From positions 124,001-188,000 of the forward strand of contig JAUILN010000019.1 of assembly GCA_030432695.1 (NCBI GenBank): a stretch of DNA of 64,000 bases, given 5' to 3'. This document shows, one piece after another, positions 38,344 through 46,898 of the stretch. The translations under genes and the position numbers were made by a program. The DNA is from a bacterium. Lineage in GTDB: Bacteria > Planctomycetota > UBA1135 > UBA2386. The number at the start of each line of letters is the position of its first letter. Position 1 is the first letter of the stretch. The notes beneath the pieces were generated by a model, which worked only from the letters and a program-made list of their open reading frames with translations, was not told the origin of the DNA and ran no database searches.

Positions 38344-40203
38344 TCAGTCCGGCTCGATCATCCGCTCCGGTGCGAGCCGAGCGGCGATGTCGTCGGTGAG
38401 AAGCCCACGACCCCGCAGCACCTCGGCGACGCTCTGTCCGCTCGCCAGCGCCTCGGCCGCGACCGAGGTCGCGATCCCGTAGCCGAGCACCGGCACCAGC
38501 GCCGTGACCAGACCGATGCTGTTCTCGACGAAGCGCCGGCACTGGTCGACGTTCGCGACGATCCCCTCCACGCAGTTGCGACGCAGCGTGACCACCGCGT
38601 TGGCGAGGATCTTCAGCGACTCGAGGATGCTCGCCGCGATCACCGGCTCCATCACGTTGAGCTGGAGCTGGCCGGCATCGGCGGCGAGCGCGACCGCCAG
38701 GTCGTTGCCGATCACGCGGTATGCGACCTGGTTGACGACCTCGGGGATCACCGGGTTGACCTTGCCCGGCATGATCGACGAGCCCGGCTGGCGCGGCGGC
38801 AGGTTGATCTCGCCGAGTCCGGCGCGCGGTCCCGACGACAACAGCCGCAGGTCGCTGCAGATCTTCGACAGCTTGATCGCGAGGCTCTTCAGCGCCGCCG
38901 AGAACATCACGAACGCCTGGGTGTCCTGCGTGGCCTCGATGAGGTCCGACGCCAGCGACAGCTCCAGGCCGGTGACCTCGCGGAGCCGTTGGATCGCCCG
39001 CTCGCGGTAGCCCTTCGGGGTGTTGAGACCGGTGCCGATCGCCGTGCCGCCGAGGTTCAGAGTGCGCAGGTCGTCCCGCGCCCGGCACAGTCCGGCGAGT
39101 TCCTGCCGCAGGCTGGTCGCGAACGCGTGGAACTCCTGACCGAGCGTCATCGGAACGGCGTCCTGCAACTGCGTCCGCCCCATCTTCACGACCTCGCCGA
39201 ACTCGACAGCCTTGGCGTCGATCGCCGCGACCAACTGCTTGACGCTCTCCACCAGCCGCTCGCTGCTCAGGATCATCCCCAGCTTGAGCGCACTCGGATA
39301 CACGTCGTTGGTCGACTGCGAGCAGTTGACGTGGTTGTTGGGATGCACGCGCTCGTAGTCGCCCTTCTCCGCGCCGAGCAGTTCGAGCGCCCGGTTCGCG
39401 AGCACCTCGTTGGCGTTCATGTTGGTCGACGTGCCGGCACCGCCCTGCAGCATGTCGACGACGAAGTAGTCGTGCAGCTTGCCGGCGATCACCTCGTCGG
39501 CCGCGTCGGCGATCGCCTGTGCGACATCCGGCGCGAGCGCGCCACAGTCGCGGTTCGCGAATGCGCAGGCCTTCTTGACCATCGCCAGCGCCTTGATCAG
39601 GTTCGGATACGCATTGAGGCGGCCACCGCCGATCTCGAAGTTGCTCAGCGCGCGCAGCGTCTGCAGGCCGAAGTACGCCTCGGCCTGGACCTGGCCGTCG
39701 CCGAGCAGGTCGTGTTCGGTCCGGGTGAGACCGGTCGAGAACGCGTGCACGACGCCGCTGGTGCGGAACATCAACTGGTCGCAGCGCCCCACCACCTCGG
39801 CGAGCAGGCTCTGCAGCATGCGCTTCTCGAGCCCGTCGTCGGCGCCGACGAACGCGCGCACGCGGTCGCGATGCAGGAACACCACCTCGGTCTCGGTGGC
39901 CGCGGTGGCGGTCGTCGAGTGCACCGACTCACCGATCATCATCCCCTCGCCGAGCAGGTCGCCGCGCACCAGGGTGGTCACCGGCCGCGAGTCGCCGTAG
40001 ACGTCGACGCGGGTCAGCGCCACCCGCCCGCGGCGGATCAGCAGGAGCCGCGCCCGGGGATCGCCCTCGCGGAACAGCACCTCGCCGTCGCGGTACGTCA
40101 GCCGCTCGGCGAGCGCGAGCAGGCGATCCGCCTCCGCGGTGGTGAGGTGCTTGAAGATGTGGACCTGACGGAGGGGCTCGGCCCAGTCGCGGGAGTCGGT
40201 CAT
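38344..40203 (-). CDS. aspA: Aspartate ammonia-lyase with N-terminal cyclic-nucleotide-binding domain
   Basis: The 619-aa protein joins two modules. Residues about 13-135 form a CNB/Crp-type sensor domain (LFREGDPRARLLLIRRGRVA, then VTTLVRGDLLGEGMMIGESV). Residues about 150-610 are a complete aspartase/fumarase-superfamily enzyme: GAGTSTNMNANEVLANRA, NNHVNCSQSTNDVYPSA, GRTQLQDAVPMTLGQEF and the signature SGSSIMPGKVNP-type motif (here GSSIMPGKVNPVIPE, about 470-485). Aspartase splits aspartate into fumarate and ammonia. The 'T-S-T-N-M-N' and 'S-Q-S-T-N-D' motifs support aspartase over fumarase but do not prove it. The fused domain suggests allosteric control by a cyclic nucleotide or another ligand. 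Confidence 0.88.
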   Translation of the reverse strand: MTDSRDWAEPLRQVHIFKHLTTAEADRLLALAERLTYRDGEVLFREGDPRARLLLIRRGRVALTRVDVYGDSRPVTTLVRGDLLGEGMMIGESVHSTTATAATETEVVFLHRDRVRAFVGADDGLEKRMLQSLLAEVVGRCDQLMFRTSGVVHAFSTGLTRTEHDLLGDGQVQAEAYFGLQTLRALSNFEIGGGRLNAYPNLIKALAMVKKACAFANRDCGALAPDVAQAIADAADEVIAGKLHDYFVVDMLQGGAGTSTNMNANEVLANRALELLGAEKGDYERVHPNNHVNCSQSTNDVYPSALKLGMILSSERLVESVKQLVAAIDAKAVEFGEVVKMGRTQLQDAVPMTLGQEFHAFATSLRQELAGLCRARDDLRTLNLGGTAIGTGLNTPKGYRERAIQRLREVTGLELSLASDLIEATQDTQAFVMFSAALKSLAIKLSKICSDLRLLSSGPRAGLGEINLPPRQPGSSIMPGKVNPVIPEVVNQVAYRVIGNDLAVALAADAGQLQLNVMEPVIAASILESLKILANAVVTLRRNCVEGIVANVDQCRRFVENSIGLVTALVPVLGYGIATSVAAEALASGQSVAEVLRGRGLLTDDIAARLAPERMIEPD

Positions 40204-40315
40204 GGCGGTTGGAGGTCGGTCGGACGACCGGGCCTCGCGAGAAGGAGACGGCAGGCGCGGGGCGCGGATTCTGCGGCGGCCTGGAGAGCCGGTCCAGCGA
40301 GCCCGAGAGCCCGAC

Positions 40316-40528
40316 TCAGCCGTCGCCCGGCTCGCGGCGCCCGGCGCGGATCCGGATCAACTCGGCTTCGGCCTTGTCAGCGGCCCTGGCGATGTAGTCG
40401 AGCGCAGCCCTCCTAACCTCGTCGGTGTCCACCGCCTCGACCACGTCGAGCTGGGTCCGGATCACGCCCAGCAGATTGCGGAGCCGGTGTTCGAGGACGG
40501 CGACGGGATCGGTCGGCGAGGCAGGCAT
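40316..40528 (-). CDS. Small orphan helical protein resembling a histidine-kinase DHp hairpin
   Basis: This 70-aa peptide contains LEHRLRNLLGVIRTQLDVVE near its start, which resembles the H-box helix of HisKA_2/HWE kinases (E-H-R-x-x-N-x-L). A second helix, RRAALDYIARAADKAEAELI, follows. No ATPase domain follows in any frame. It could be a dimerisation-phosphotransfer peptide or an unrelated helical hairpin. The ATG at 40528 is chosen because the coding pattern starts there. Confidence 0.5.
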   Translation of the reverse strand: MPASPTDPVAVLEHRLRNLLGVIRTQLDVVEAVDTDEVRRAALDYIARAADKAEAELIRIRAGRREPGDG

Positions 40529-40623
40529 GGTGGGAGTCGCTCCGCCTCGGTCGTACCTCCCGCCCGGGGATCGCGCGACCGCCGGCGAAGGAATCCGCGG
40601 CGCAGGTGGGTGACGATGCGGCG

Positions 40624-41544
40624 ATGGCCTCGCCCAAGACCCATCTTTCCCTGCTCGCGATGTGCCTGCTCGGTATGTGCCTGCTCGGAACCGGTTGCCA
40701 GGGCACACCGGCACCGCAACCGGCCACCGACGTCTACCTGCTCGCCGGCCAATCCAACATGCAGGGCATCGGCAAGCTCGCCGAGCTGCCGGCCGGGTGG
40801 CGGGAGCCCCTCGACGACGTGTGGTTCTGGAACGGCGAGGCGTTCGAGATCCTCGACCCAGCCACGACCCGACTCAGCACCCGCGCCGGCGAGTTCGGAC
40901 CCGAACTGGGCTTCGCCAGGGGACTGCGCGCCGCCGGCATCACGGGCCCGGTCTACCTGGTGAAGTTCCACCGCAGCGGCCAACCCCTGCATCCGGGCTG
41001 GGACGGCAACACCTGGGTCGGCATCCAGCCCGGACCCGACCGCCGCACCTTCCACCCCGGCGACGGACCCGATGATCCGAACCTCGGCAGGCACTATCGG
41101 AACTGGCTCGCGCAGGTGCGCCAGGCGCTCGCCTCGCTCGACGCAGCCGGCCAGGAGCCACGGATCCGCGGCGTGGTTTGGATGCAGGGTGAACAGGACA
41201 GCAAGCGCGCCGAGTCGGCCGACAGCTATGCCGCCAACCTGCGCCGCCTCCGTAGCCGACTGGGCGAAGACCTCGACACGACCGCGCTGCCCTGGGTCTA
41301 CGGCCAGGTCCTGCCGCACGAACCGGCGATGGAACGCTTCGTGGCCCGCGAGTCGATCCGCGCGCAGATGGCCGCGCTCGATGCGCGCTCGGGCCAGCCC
41401 GCGGCCACCCCGGGTATGTGGATGGTCTCCACCGACGGCATGCCGCTGCTGCCCGACACGGTGCATTACGACGCCGAGGGGCAACGCCGGCTCGGCCTGG
41501 CGTTCGCCGCGGCGATGGTGGAGCTGATCGGCGGAAGCAACTGA
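40624..41544 (+). CDS. SASA-type (sialate O-acetylesterase-like, CE6-related) esterase lipoprotein
   Basis: The 306-aa product is a lipoprotein: hydrophobic segment LLAMCLLGMCLLGTGC with the lipobox cysteine. The esterase domain has the block I GQSNM serine motif (VYLLAGQSNMQGIG), the oxyanion-type GVVWMQGEQDS and the C-terminal Asp/His pair in LPDTVHYDAEGQRRLG. These are the landmarks of the SASA/CE6 family, which removes acetyl groups from sugars such as xylan or sialic acid. A GTG at 40606 could add six residues. Confidence 0.88.
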   Translation: MASPKTHLSLLAMCLLGMCLLGTGCQGTPAPQPATDVYLLAGQSNMQGIGKLAELPAGWREPLDDVWFWNGEAFEILDPATTRLSTRAGEFGPELGFARGLRAAGITGPVYLVKFHRSGQPLHPGWDGNTWVGIQPGPDRRTFHPGDGPDDPNLGRHYRNWLAQVRQALASLDAAGQEPRIRGVVWMQGEQDSKRAESADSYAANLRRLRSRLGEDLDTTALPWVYGQVLPHEPAMERFVARESIRAQMAALDARSGQPAATPGMWMVSTDGMPLLPDTVHYDAEGQRRLGLAFAAAMVELIGGSN

Positions 41545-41551
41545 GCGCCGG

Positions 41552-42073
41552 TCAACCGCGCATGCGGTCGGCGGCGAACAGGCCGACCAGGAAGACCCGC
41601 GCCTCGTCGGTGTCGCGCACGCGTTGCCAGGCGGAGACGGCCTTCCGCGCTCCGGAGATCAGGGACTCGGTGGTCGAACGCCGGAAGGCCGCGTCGAGGT
41701 CGTAGTCGGCCACGTGCCGAGCCTCCTGCAACCGCACGAACGCATCGCACACCGATGCGAGGTCGGAGCTGATCGCGCGGCGATCCAATGCCGACCGAAG
41801 CGGTGCGGCGGGGCAGCCCGCCCCAAAGCCCTGGGCGACCCGCTTCATCTGTGCATGTGAGAAGGCTCGCATGACGGCAGATCGAAGCACCGCGAGGCGC
41901 CCTCCTCGGACCAGGAACGAACTCGCGTCCCGCACCAGCATGTGGAAGACGCCGTAGTACGCCGCCGACACCGCGCGCCGCAGACTGACTTGCCGCGGCC
42001 GTCGGGCCTCACGCTGCACCAGGTGTTCCGCCTGCTCGAGAAGACCCTCGGCATGCACGTGCAATCCACGCAT
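41552..42073 (-). CDS. HEPN-domain protein of a two-gene module
   Basis: The 173-aa helical protein contains VSLRRAVSAAYYGVFHMLVR (about 30-50), the conserved face of HEPN/UPF0332-type proteins, followed by helices with VCDAFVRLQEARHVADYD. HEPN proteins are often ribonucleases or the partner of a nucleotidyltransferase. The canonical RxxxxH catalytic motif is not obvious here, so activity is uncertain. The ATG overlaps the stop of the 85-aa gene upstream (TGATG). The frame is open further upstream (to 42118), but that part lies inside the partner gene. Confidence 0.68.
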   Translation of the reverse strand: MRGLHVHAEGLLEQAEHLVQREARRPRQVSLRRAVSAAYYGVFHMLVRDASSFLVRGGRLAVLRSAVMRAFSHAQMKRVAQGFGAGCPAAPLRSALDRRAISSDLASVCDAFVRLQEARHVADYDLDAAFRRSTTESLISGARKAVSAWQRVRDTDEARVFLVGLFAADRMRG

Positions 42074-42330
42074 CACGCCACGTCCTCGTCGGCTTCGCAG
42101 TAGTCGTAGTACACCCACTCCTCCGGCGTGCGGAGATCACCGATCCGGAGATTCGCCGCCGCTTCGACCTGCTGATACACCTCGCGCGCCCGCACCCCCT
42201 CCACCAACACGGCCGTCACATAGGCCGCCGGGTCGCCGGTGTGGTCGAAACCGACCCGCACATCCCACCGACTCACAATGGGCAGGTCGACGGCCGCGAG
42301 CCGCTGCTTGATGGTCTCCGGGTCCTGCAT
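42073..42330 (-). CDS. Small acidic partner of the HEPN protein, function unknown
   Basis: This 85-aa protein has a strand-helix pattern (SRWDVRVGFDHTGDPAAYVT, then a Val-rich strand and a helix) and a strongly acidic tail (YYDYCEADEDVA). It is translationally coupled to the HEPN gene downstream. The small size, order and overlap look like an antitoxin, but I do not recognise the family. The 248-base gap upstream to 42579 is divergent and more AT-rich near 42485-42575, where promoters are expected. Confidence 0.6.
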   Translation of the reverse strand: MQDPETIKQRLAAVDLPIVSRWDVRVGFDHTGDPAAYVTAVLVEGVRAREVYQQVEAAANLRIGDLRTPEEWVYYDYCEADEDVA

Positions 42331-42578
42331 CTTCTGGCTCCGAGTAAGAGATCACGATAGCGGCGGCGCATCCACCGCGACCGCCGCCCACCGTTCAGGC
42401 AACGCGGGCAGTGCAATCGGGCCCGGGAGTCCCGACTTTTCCTCGGCGGGCCGCCGCGGGGCCGCTCCGCCAAGCAGCGAGGCACCTAAACACTTGTCTT
42501 GAAAGACCATCTGGTGCTTCCTGGCTTTTTGCGCTGCGGGAACATGCAAAACAATCATCCACACCGCAAAATCCCTGG

Positions 42579-43757
42579 ATGCCTCCCATCGAGCGAGACC
42601 TCCGCGCCCGACTCCTCGAGGCCGCCCGGTTCTACCCCGCCCTGTTCCTCGGTGGCTGCCGCCAGGCGGGGAAGACAACCCTCCTTCGCGCGACGTTCCC
42701 CGACCACCGCTTCGTCACCCTCGACATCCCGTCCGTCGCCGAGCAGGCCGAGACGCGGCCGGAAGACCTCCTCGCCGGCAACGAACCGTTGCTGCTCGAC
42801 GAGATCCAGTACGCCCCGGCCCTGCCGCGCGCCCTCAAGGTCGCCATCGATCGCGGCGATGCTCCTCCCGGCCGCTTCGTCCTGGCCGGCTCACAGGTGT
42901 TCCAGGCGATGAGTGGCATCTCCGAGTCGCTCGCCGGTCGCTGCGCGGTCCTTCAACTCGACACCCTCGGCGTCCATGAACTCGCCACCGCGAACCTCCT
43001 GGACGACCGAGATCCGCTCGCTCTGATCACCCGCGGCGGCTACCCGCGCCCCTGGGCCGAACCCGACCTGCCCCGCGAGCTGTTCTTCTCCAGCTACCTC
43101 GCCACCTACCTCGAGCGCGACGTCCGCAACCTGCTCCGGGTCGCCAACCTCCGCGACTTCGAACGCTTCGTGCGCGCCCTCGCGATCCGCACCGGCCAAC
43201 TCCTCTCGTACAGCGAACTGTCCCGCGAGGTCGGCGTGGCGGTGAACACGATCAAGGAATGGACCTCGGTCTTGGTCACCTCCGGCGTCGTCACCCTGCT
43301 CGAGCCCTTCCACCGCTCGCTCGGCAAGCGCCTGGTGAAGTCACCCAAGGTCTACTGGAACGACGCCGGCTTCGCCGCCTGGCTCTGCGGCATCCACGGC
43401 CGCGAGCAACTCCTCGCATCGCCCCTGTGCGGCGCACTCTGGGAGACCCTGGTGCACGGCGAGCTGCGCCGACGACTCGCGTTGGCCGCCCCCGGCACGC
43501 CCCTATGGTTCTGGAACGTGCAGGGCGGCGCCGAGGTCGACTTCCTGATCGACGACGGCGGCCGCTACCGTCTGTTCGAAGCGAAGCTCGCAACCACGGC
43601 CAGCGGCCCGAAGGACCTGCGCGGCTTCAAGGCCTTCGCGCGGGTGTATGGGGAGGAGGCCGTGTCGCAGGCGACCGTGGTGTGCCGCGCGGAGGCGGTG
43701 CACGAGACGGATGGCGGATGCCGGGTCGTGGGGTTGCGCGACCTGGTGTTGGCTTGA
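42579..43757 (+). CDS. AAA ATPase with DUF4143 nuclease-like C-terminus
   Basis: The 392-aa protein starts with a P-loop ATPase (LFLGGCRQAGKTTLLRATF, Walker A about residues 26-33; Walker B EPLLLDEIQYAP). A winged-helix stretch follows (LLSYSELSREVGVAVNTIKE). The DUF4143 domain ends with GAEVDFLIDDGGRYRLFEAK, a D...E-x-K arrangement like PD-(D/E)xK nucleases. The family is common in accessory regions and its function is poorly known. The ATG at 42579 is preferred because homology begins there. A truncated relative lies at 51273. Confidence 0.88.
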   Translation: MPPIERDLRARLLEAARFYPALFLGGCRQAGKTTLLRATFPDHRFVTLDIPSVAEQAETRPEDLLAGNEPLLLDEIQYAPALPRALKVAIDRGDAPPGRFVLAGSQVFQAMSGISESLAGRCAVLQLDTLGVHELATANLLDDRDPLALITRGGYPRPWAEPDLPRELFFSSYLATYLERDVRNLLRVANLRDFERFVRALAIRTGQLLSYSELSREVGVAVNTIKEWTSVLVTSGVVTLLEPFHRSLGKRLVKSPKVYWNDAGFAAWLCGIHGREQLLASPLCGALWETLVHGELRRRLALAAPGTPLWFWNVQGGAEVDFLIDDGGRYRLFEAKLATTASGPKDLRGFKAFARVYGEEAVSQATVVCRAEAVHETDGGCRVVGLRDLVLA

Positions 43758-43878
43758 GCGGAGAGGCAGGAAGCGAACCTGCGAGACGGCTCCCAGCAGA
43801 GCGATACCGCATCGGAGCCTCTCCTCGGGCCGGCGACCCAGGCGCGCTCGCGATTGGAAACTTGCGCCTGGCGGCTCC

Positions 43879-43900
43879 CCGCGAAAGTTTCCTTTCGCGG
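43879..43900. repeat. Perfect small hairpin in a 294-base gap
   Basis: CCGCGAAAG (43879-43887) and CTTTCGCGG (43892-43900) pair perfectly around TTTC. It lies between the converging ends of the DUF4143 gene (43757) and the HNH gene (44052) and may end transcription on either side. The rest of 43758-44051 holds no gene I can support. Confidence 0.5.
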
Positions 43901-44051
43901 CCAGGGCAGCGAGTCGCCACCACTCACCGGCCCGCCGACGCCAACTCCCCTCCGCATGACTCCGCCAACCAACTCGTTGACCGGTCCGACACGATCCATG
44001 CCGAACAACTGAACCCGAAGCTCCGCGCATCGCTTCCCCCGGCGACAGTGC

Positions 44052-45041
44052 CTAAGCCCCGGAACGGAAGACCTTCGCCTTGTGATACTCCAGATACTTG
44101 GGATCCGGCGCGAGTTCCAGATCGCAGACCGCCAGCCGCTCATGCACGCGCTTGGGCCCGAAGAACGAGTCGACGACCTCGTCGGCCAACCGGATCTCCA
44201 GCTCCCTCGCCCGGTGGATGTTGTAGCCACCGTTCACCGTGAGGAGCCCGCCATCGAAGGCGCGGTCGTGCGTCGGGCACGCTGCGACGCCGTTCTTCGG
44301 ATCGAGGCGCTCATCGGGCTCGTCGCAGGCGGCCCACGGCTTGATGTGTGATGCGATCAGCAAGCCACCCGCACCGAGCCCCTCGGGCGAAAAGCCGCAG
44401 AATCCACAGCGCTGTCCATAGGCCGAGAGCACCTGAATGGCGAAGCGGTGCTGGCCGAGCCGAGCCTTCTGGATCGCCAGGCGCTCGGTATCACGCTGCG
44501 TGAGCATGCCGCGGAGCTTGGCGATCTTCGGGTCGTGCGCGGCCTCTCGGACGACGATGCCCAGCTCGAGGTCTTGCAGCTCATCCTGTCCCAGCAACGG
44601 CGCACCTGACCTCAGCCCCACGAAGTCTGGCACTTCTGCCTCGTCGAGTTCAAGGTCGCGTGCGGCCTTCAAGATCACCTCGTAGAGCCCGATGAAGAGT
44701 GCAGGCTCATTGCTCAACCTCAGAAACAACTCTGGTTCGTTCCGGCCGCCATGCACGCGGTCGAACGAGAGGTTCAACATCTTGCTGGTCAAGGACCCCG
44801 GCGACCGCCTGAAGGTCGCCGCAAGCCGCCGCGCCGGTTCCGGAAGCAGGTGGATGTTGCGACCACCAAATCGCCGCGGGTCGAACACTCGGAACAGTCC
44901 GAAGCAGAGAATGACCTCCAGCGGCGCGAACCGCTCCTGCCGCCGACCGGGCCTGGGTGGCTCGCGACACAGGATTGCACGCCACTGTTCGAGAGCAGCG
45001 GCACCGTCAATTCTCAGGTAGTCGTCGAGCGTGAGAGACAC
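44052..45041 (-). CDS. HNH endonuclease, restriction-type
   Basis: The 329-aa protein ends with an HNH nuclease domain: the zinc pair CGFCGF (about residue 218), then LLIASHIKPWAACDEPDERL, DPKNGVAACPTHDRAFDGG with the second His/Asn/His set. This is the pattern of the HNH_2 'restriction endonuclease' group. The first 200 residues are unlike known domains and may read DNA sequence or modification. No methyltransferase gene is next to it, which suggests a modification-dependent or stand-alone nuclease. Confidence 0.85.
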   Translation of the reverse strand: MSLTLDDYLRIDGAAALEQWRAILCREPPRPGRRQERFAPLEVILCFGLFRVFDPRRFGGRNIHLLPEPARRLAATFRRSPGSLTSKMLNLSFDRVHGGRNEPELFLRLSNEPALFIGLYEVILKAARDLELDEAEVPDFVGLRSGAPLLGQDELQDLELGIVVREAAHDPKIAKLRGMLTQRDTERLAIQKARLGQHRFAIQVLSAYGQRCGFCGFSPEGLGAGGLLIASHIKPWAACDEPDERLDPKNGVAACPTHDRAFDGGLLTVNGGYNIHRARELEIRLADEVVDSFFGPKRVHERLAVCDLELAPDPKYLEYHKAKVFRSGA

Positions 45042-45109
45042 GGCGGATTGAGCACCAGGCTAGCACTCGCAAGCCCACCCCGTACTCGCGACTGTGCCCA
45101 CACGGCGAC

Positions 45110-46249
45110 TCACCCACCCAGCACCCGCAGCCCCGACAGATCACCGAGCCGCGCCACGCGACTCCCCCTCGCCTCGATCCGCGCCCGGAAGGTCACCTTC
45201 GCGTGCTGCAGGTGAGCGCGCGCCGCGAGTTCGTAGTCCTCGGCAGGCAGGTCGGCCCGCGCGCGGAGATTGCCGTCTTCGGTGAGCAGGTCGAAGGTCA
45301 CCTCGCCATGCAATCGGCCGTCGCTTCCGGGATCCCCATTGAGCGTGGTCACCAGGGCGGCACAGGTCTCCACGGTGTCCGGCTCGGGGCGCGGGCGAAG
45401 CTGGTCCCGAAGCGTGGCGATGGCCTGGAACTGCGACGCGCGGATCCGCACCTGCACTTCCGCCTCGGGCATCGGCAGGCGCCGCGACCAGGAGCAACGC
45501 AGCGCGATCTCGCTCCGGCTGCCCTCCGGCCGCATGCGAAGCAGGGCGTCGCAGAGGTTCGAGCTGACGATCGGCTGTGACTCGGCGGGCTCGAGGATCC
45601 GATCGAGCCGGTCGTCTTCGATCGCCTCCACCAACTCGCGCGTGGCGTCCATCAACAGGCGCGTGGTGCGCCGGGTGAACGGTGGTTCGATCGGCTCCCC
45701 GGCGACCCCTTGAAGGCCATCGTCGTCGAGCGGGCAGAGCACCGAAGCGACGAAGCTACCTTGCTCCGTCTGGCCGAGTTCGCAGCGCGCCAGCAGCTCC
45801 TCGGCCTCGGCGCGACTCATCCGCGGATGGTGCCGCTGTGGCTGCAGCACGCTGCACGCCGCTGCGAGCAGCGCCCGCCGGGCACCCTCCAGGAGCTGGA
45901 CTCCCGCACCGAGAGGGATCCGACCCGCATCGGTGTCCGGAGACCGGACCGAGAAGCGGAGGATGTCGGCGTCGAAGGTCTCGATCTCGGCAACCACCTG
46001 GTCGAGAGGCGCGCCGACCGTCTCCGCGAGCGTGCGGAGCAGGTCGTGCATCCGCGAGCCGTAGTCCGCGACGTCCTGATCGGAGGGCAGAAGGAGCTGC
46101 CGGTCCTGGAATCCCGGATGCTCGAAGATCCGCGCGCCCTGTCGCGTGCGGCGCGCGAGCGGCTGCCAGCCCCGCGACCGGGCGTAGGAGTTCACGCGCT
46201 CGGGAGCGAGCGCACCGAGTTCGACAGGCGACGGCTCACGGCGCTGCAT
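45110..46249 (-). CDS. Unknown protein coupled to a DUF4365 gene
   Basis: The 379-aa product is not recognised. The N-terminal half is helical. The C-terminal half is beta-rich and ends with LPAEDYELAARAHLQHAKVT followed by a strand 'F-R-A-R-I-E' and GDLSGLRVLGG. That pattern (a Tyr, 'A-x-x-A-H', a strand and a final 'L-x-V-L') recurs in small beta domains of bacterial accessory proteins. The ATG at 46249 lies 14 bases inside the end of the DUF4365 gene, so the two are translated together. A defence role is inferred only from neighbours. Confidence 0.6.
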   Translation of the reverse strand: MQRREPSPVELGALAPERVNSYARSRGWQPLARRTRQGARIFEHPGFQDRQLLLPSDQDVADYGSRMHDLLRTLAETVGAPLDQVVAEIETFDADILRFSVRSPDTDAGRIPLGAGVQLLEGARRALLAAACSVLQPQRHHPRMSRAEAEELLARCELGQTEQGSFVASVLCPLDDDGLQGVAGEPIEPPFTRRTTRLLMDATRELVEAIEDDRLDRILEPAESQPIVSSNLCDALLRMRPEGSRSEIALRCSWSRRLPMPEAEVQVRIRASQFQAIATLRDQLRPRPEPDTVETCAALVTTLNGDPGSDGRLHGEVTFDLLTEDGNLRARADLPAEDYELAARAHLQHAKVTFRARIEARGSRVARLGDLSGLRVLGG

Positions 46250-46766
46250 GTTGGATCTCCTCGTCGTGTGAGATGCGGACTGCAAGCTCCCGAAGCCCCT
46301 CGGGACTGAACGGCTGGCTGTCGGGCAGGTGAACGACAACGGTCTCCGCATTGGTCGTCGACGGTGCGCCGCGCAGACATGCCCACCACGCGCAGTTCCG
46401 CAGGATCAACTGCTCGGTGGTGTGTTCGAGCCAGTCGGCGGCCGCAACCGGCTGAAACAGGACGACCAGGATGTGCGTGGCCTGGAGAGTCGTCTGCCGG
46501 AGTCGCTCGTAGTCGAGAACCGGAAGGTCGAAGGAGCGCCGGCCATCGCGGAACCGGTCCGCTCGCGTCGTGGCCTTGAGTTGCACCTCGATCCGGAACT
46601 CGGTGAGTAACGAGTCGCTGGTGAGGCGTTCGACGACGTGGATCGTCGCATCGCGGCCGGCCGAGTCCATCGGCCGGGCGTGCTGCTCGCACGCGAAGCC
46701 GGCCTTCGAAGCCACGGCATGGAGGTAGGCGAGAGATAGTTCTTCCTGGATCGCGGTGGAGTGCAT
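46236..46766 (-). CDS. DUF4365-domain protein (PD-(D/E)xK nuclease-like)
   Basis: The 176-aa protein matches the DUF4365 pattern. It starts with IQEELSLAYLHAVASKAGFA and continues with the acidic residue in SAGRDATIHVV and the IEVQLKATT strand, giving a D...E-x-Q-x-K nuclease-like core. It then has FDLPVLDYERLRQ and THILVVLFQPV. DUF4365 proteins are common in defence islands and are thought to cut nucleic acids. It overlaps the unknown gene downstream by 14 bases, forming a two-gene unit. The 132-base gap to the helicase gene (46767-46898) is empty. Confidence 0.78.
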   Translation of the reverse strand: MHSTAIQEELSLAYLHAVASKAGFACEQHARPMDSAGRDATIHVVERLTSDSLLTEFRIEVQLKATTRADRFRDGRRSFDLPVLDYERLRQTTLQATHILVVLFQPVAAADWLEHTTEQLILRNCAWWACLRGAPSTTNAETVVVHLPDSQPFSPEGLRELAVRISHDEEIQHAAP

Positions 46767-46898
46767 CGGGCGCGCCTCACGAGCACGTCGATCGGCACAC
46801 CTCGACGACGCTCAACGGCGACAGCCTGCGCGGATGCGATGGGAGGATCAAGGTGGGTGCGAGAATCAGGCGGAGAACCACAGGTCGAGCCTCACCCC

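Noticed and set aside
43900-44051. Possible integron attC-like site (CAACTCGTTG palindrome and GTGCCTAAG near the HNH gene)
   Set aside because: No paired R and L core sites with the right spacing could be drawn, and no integrase or cassette array is present.
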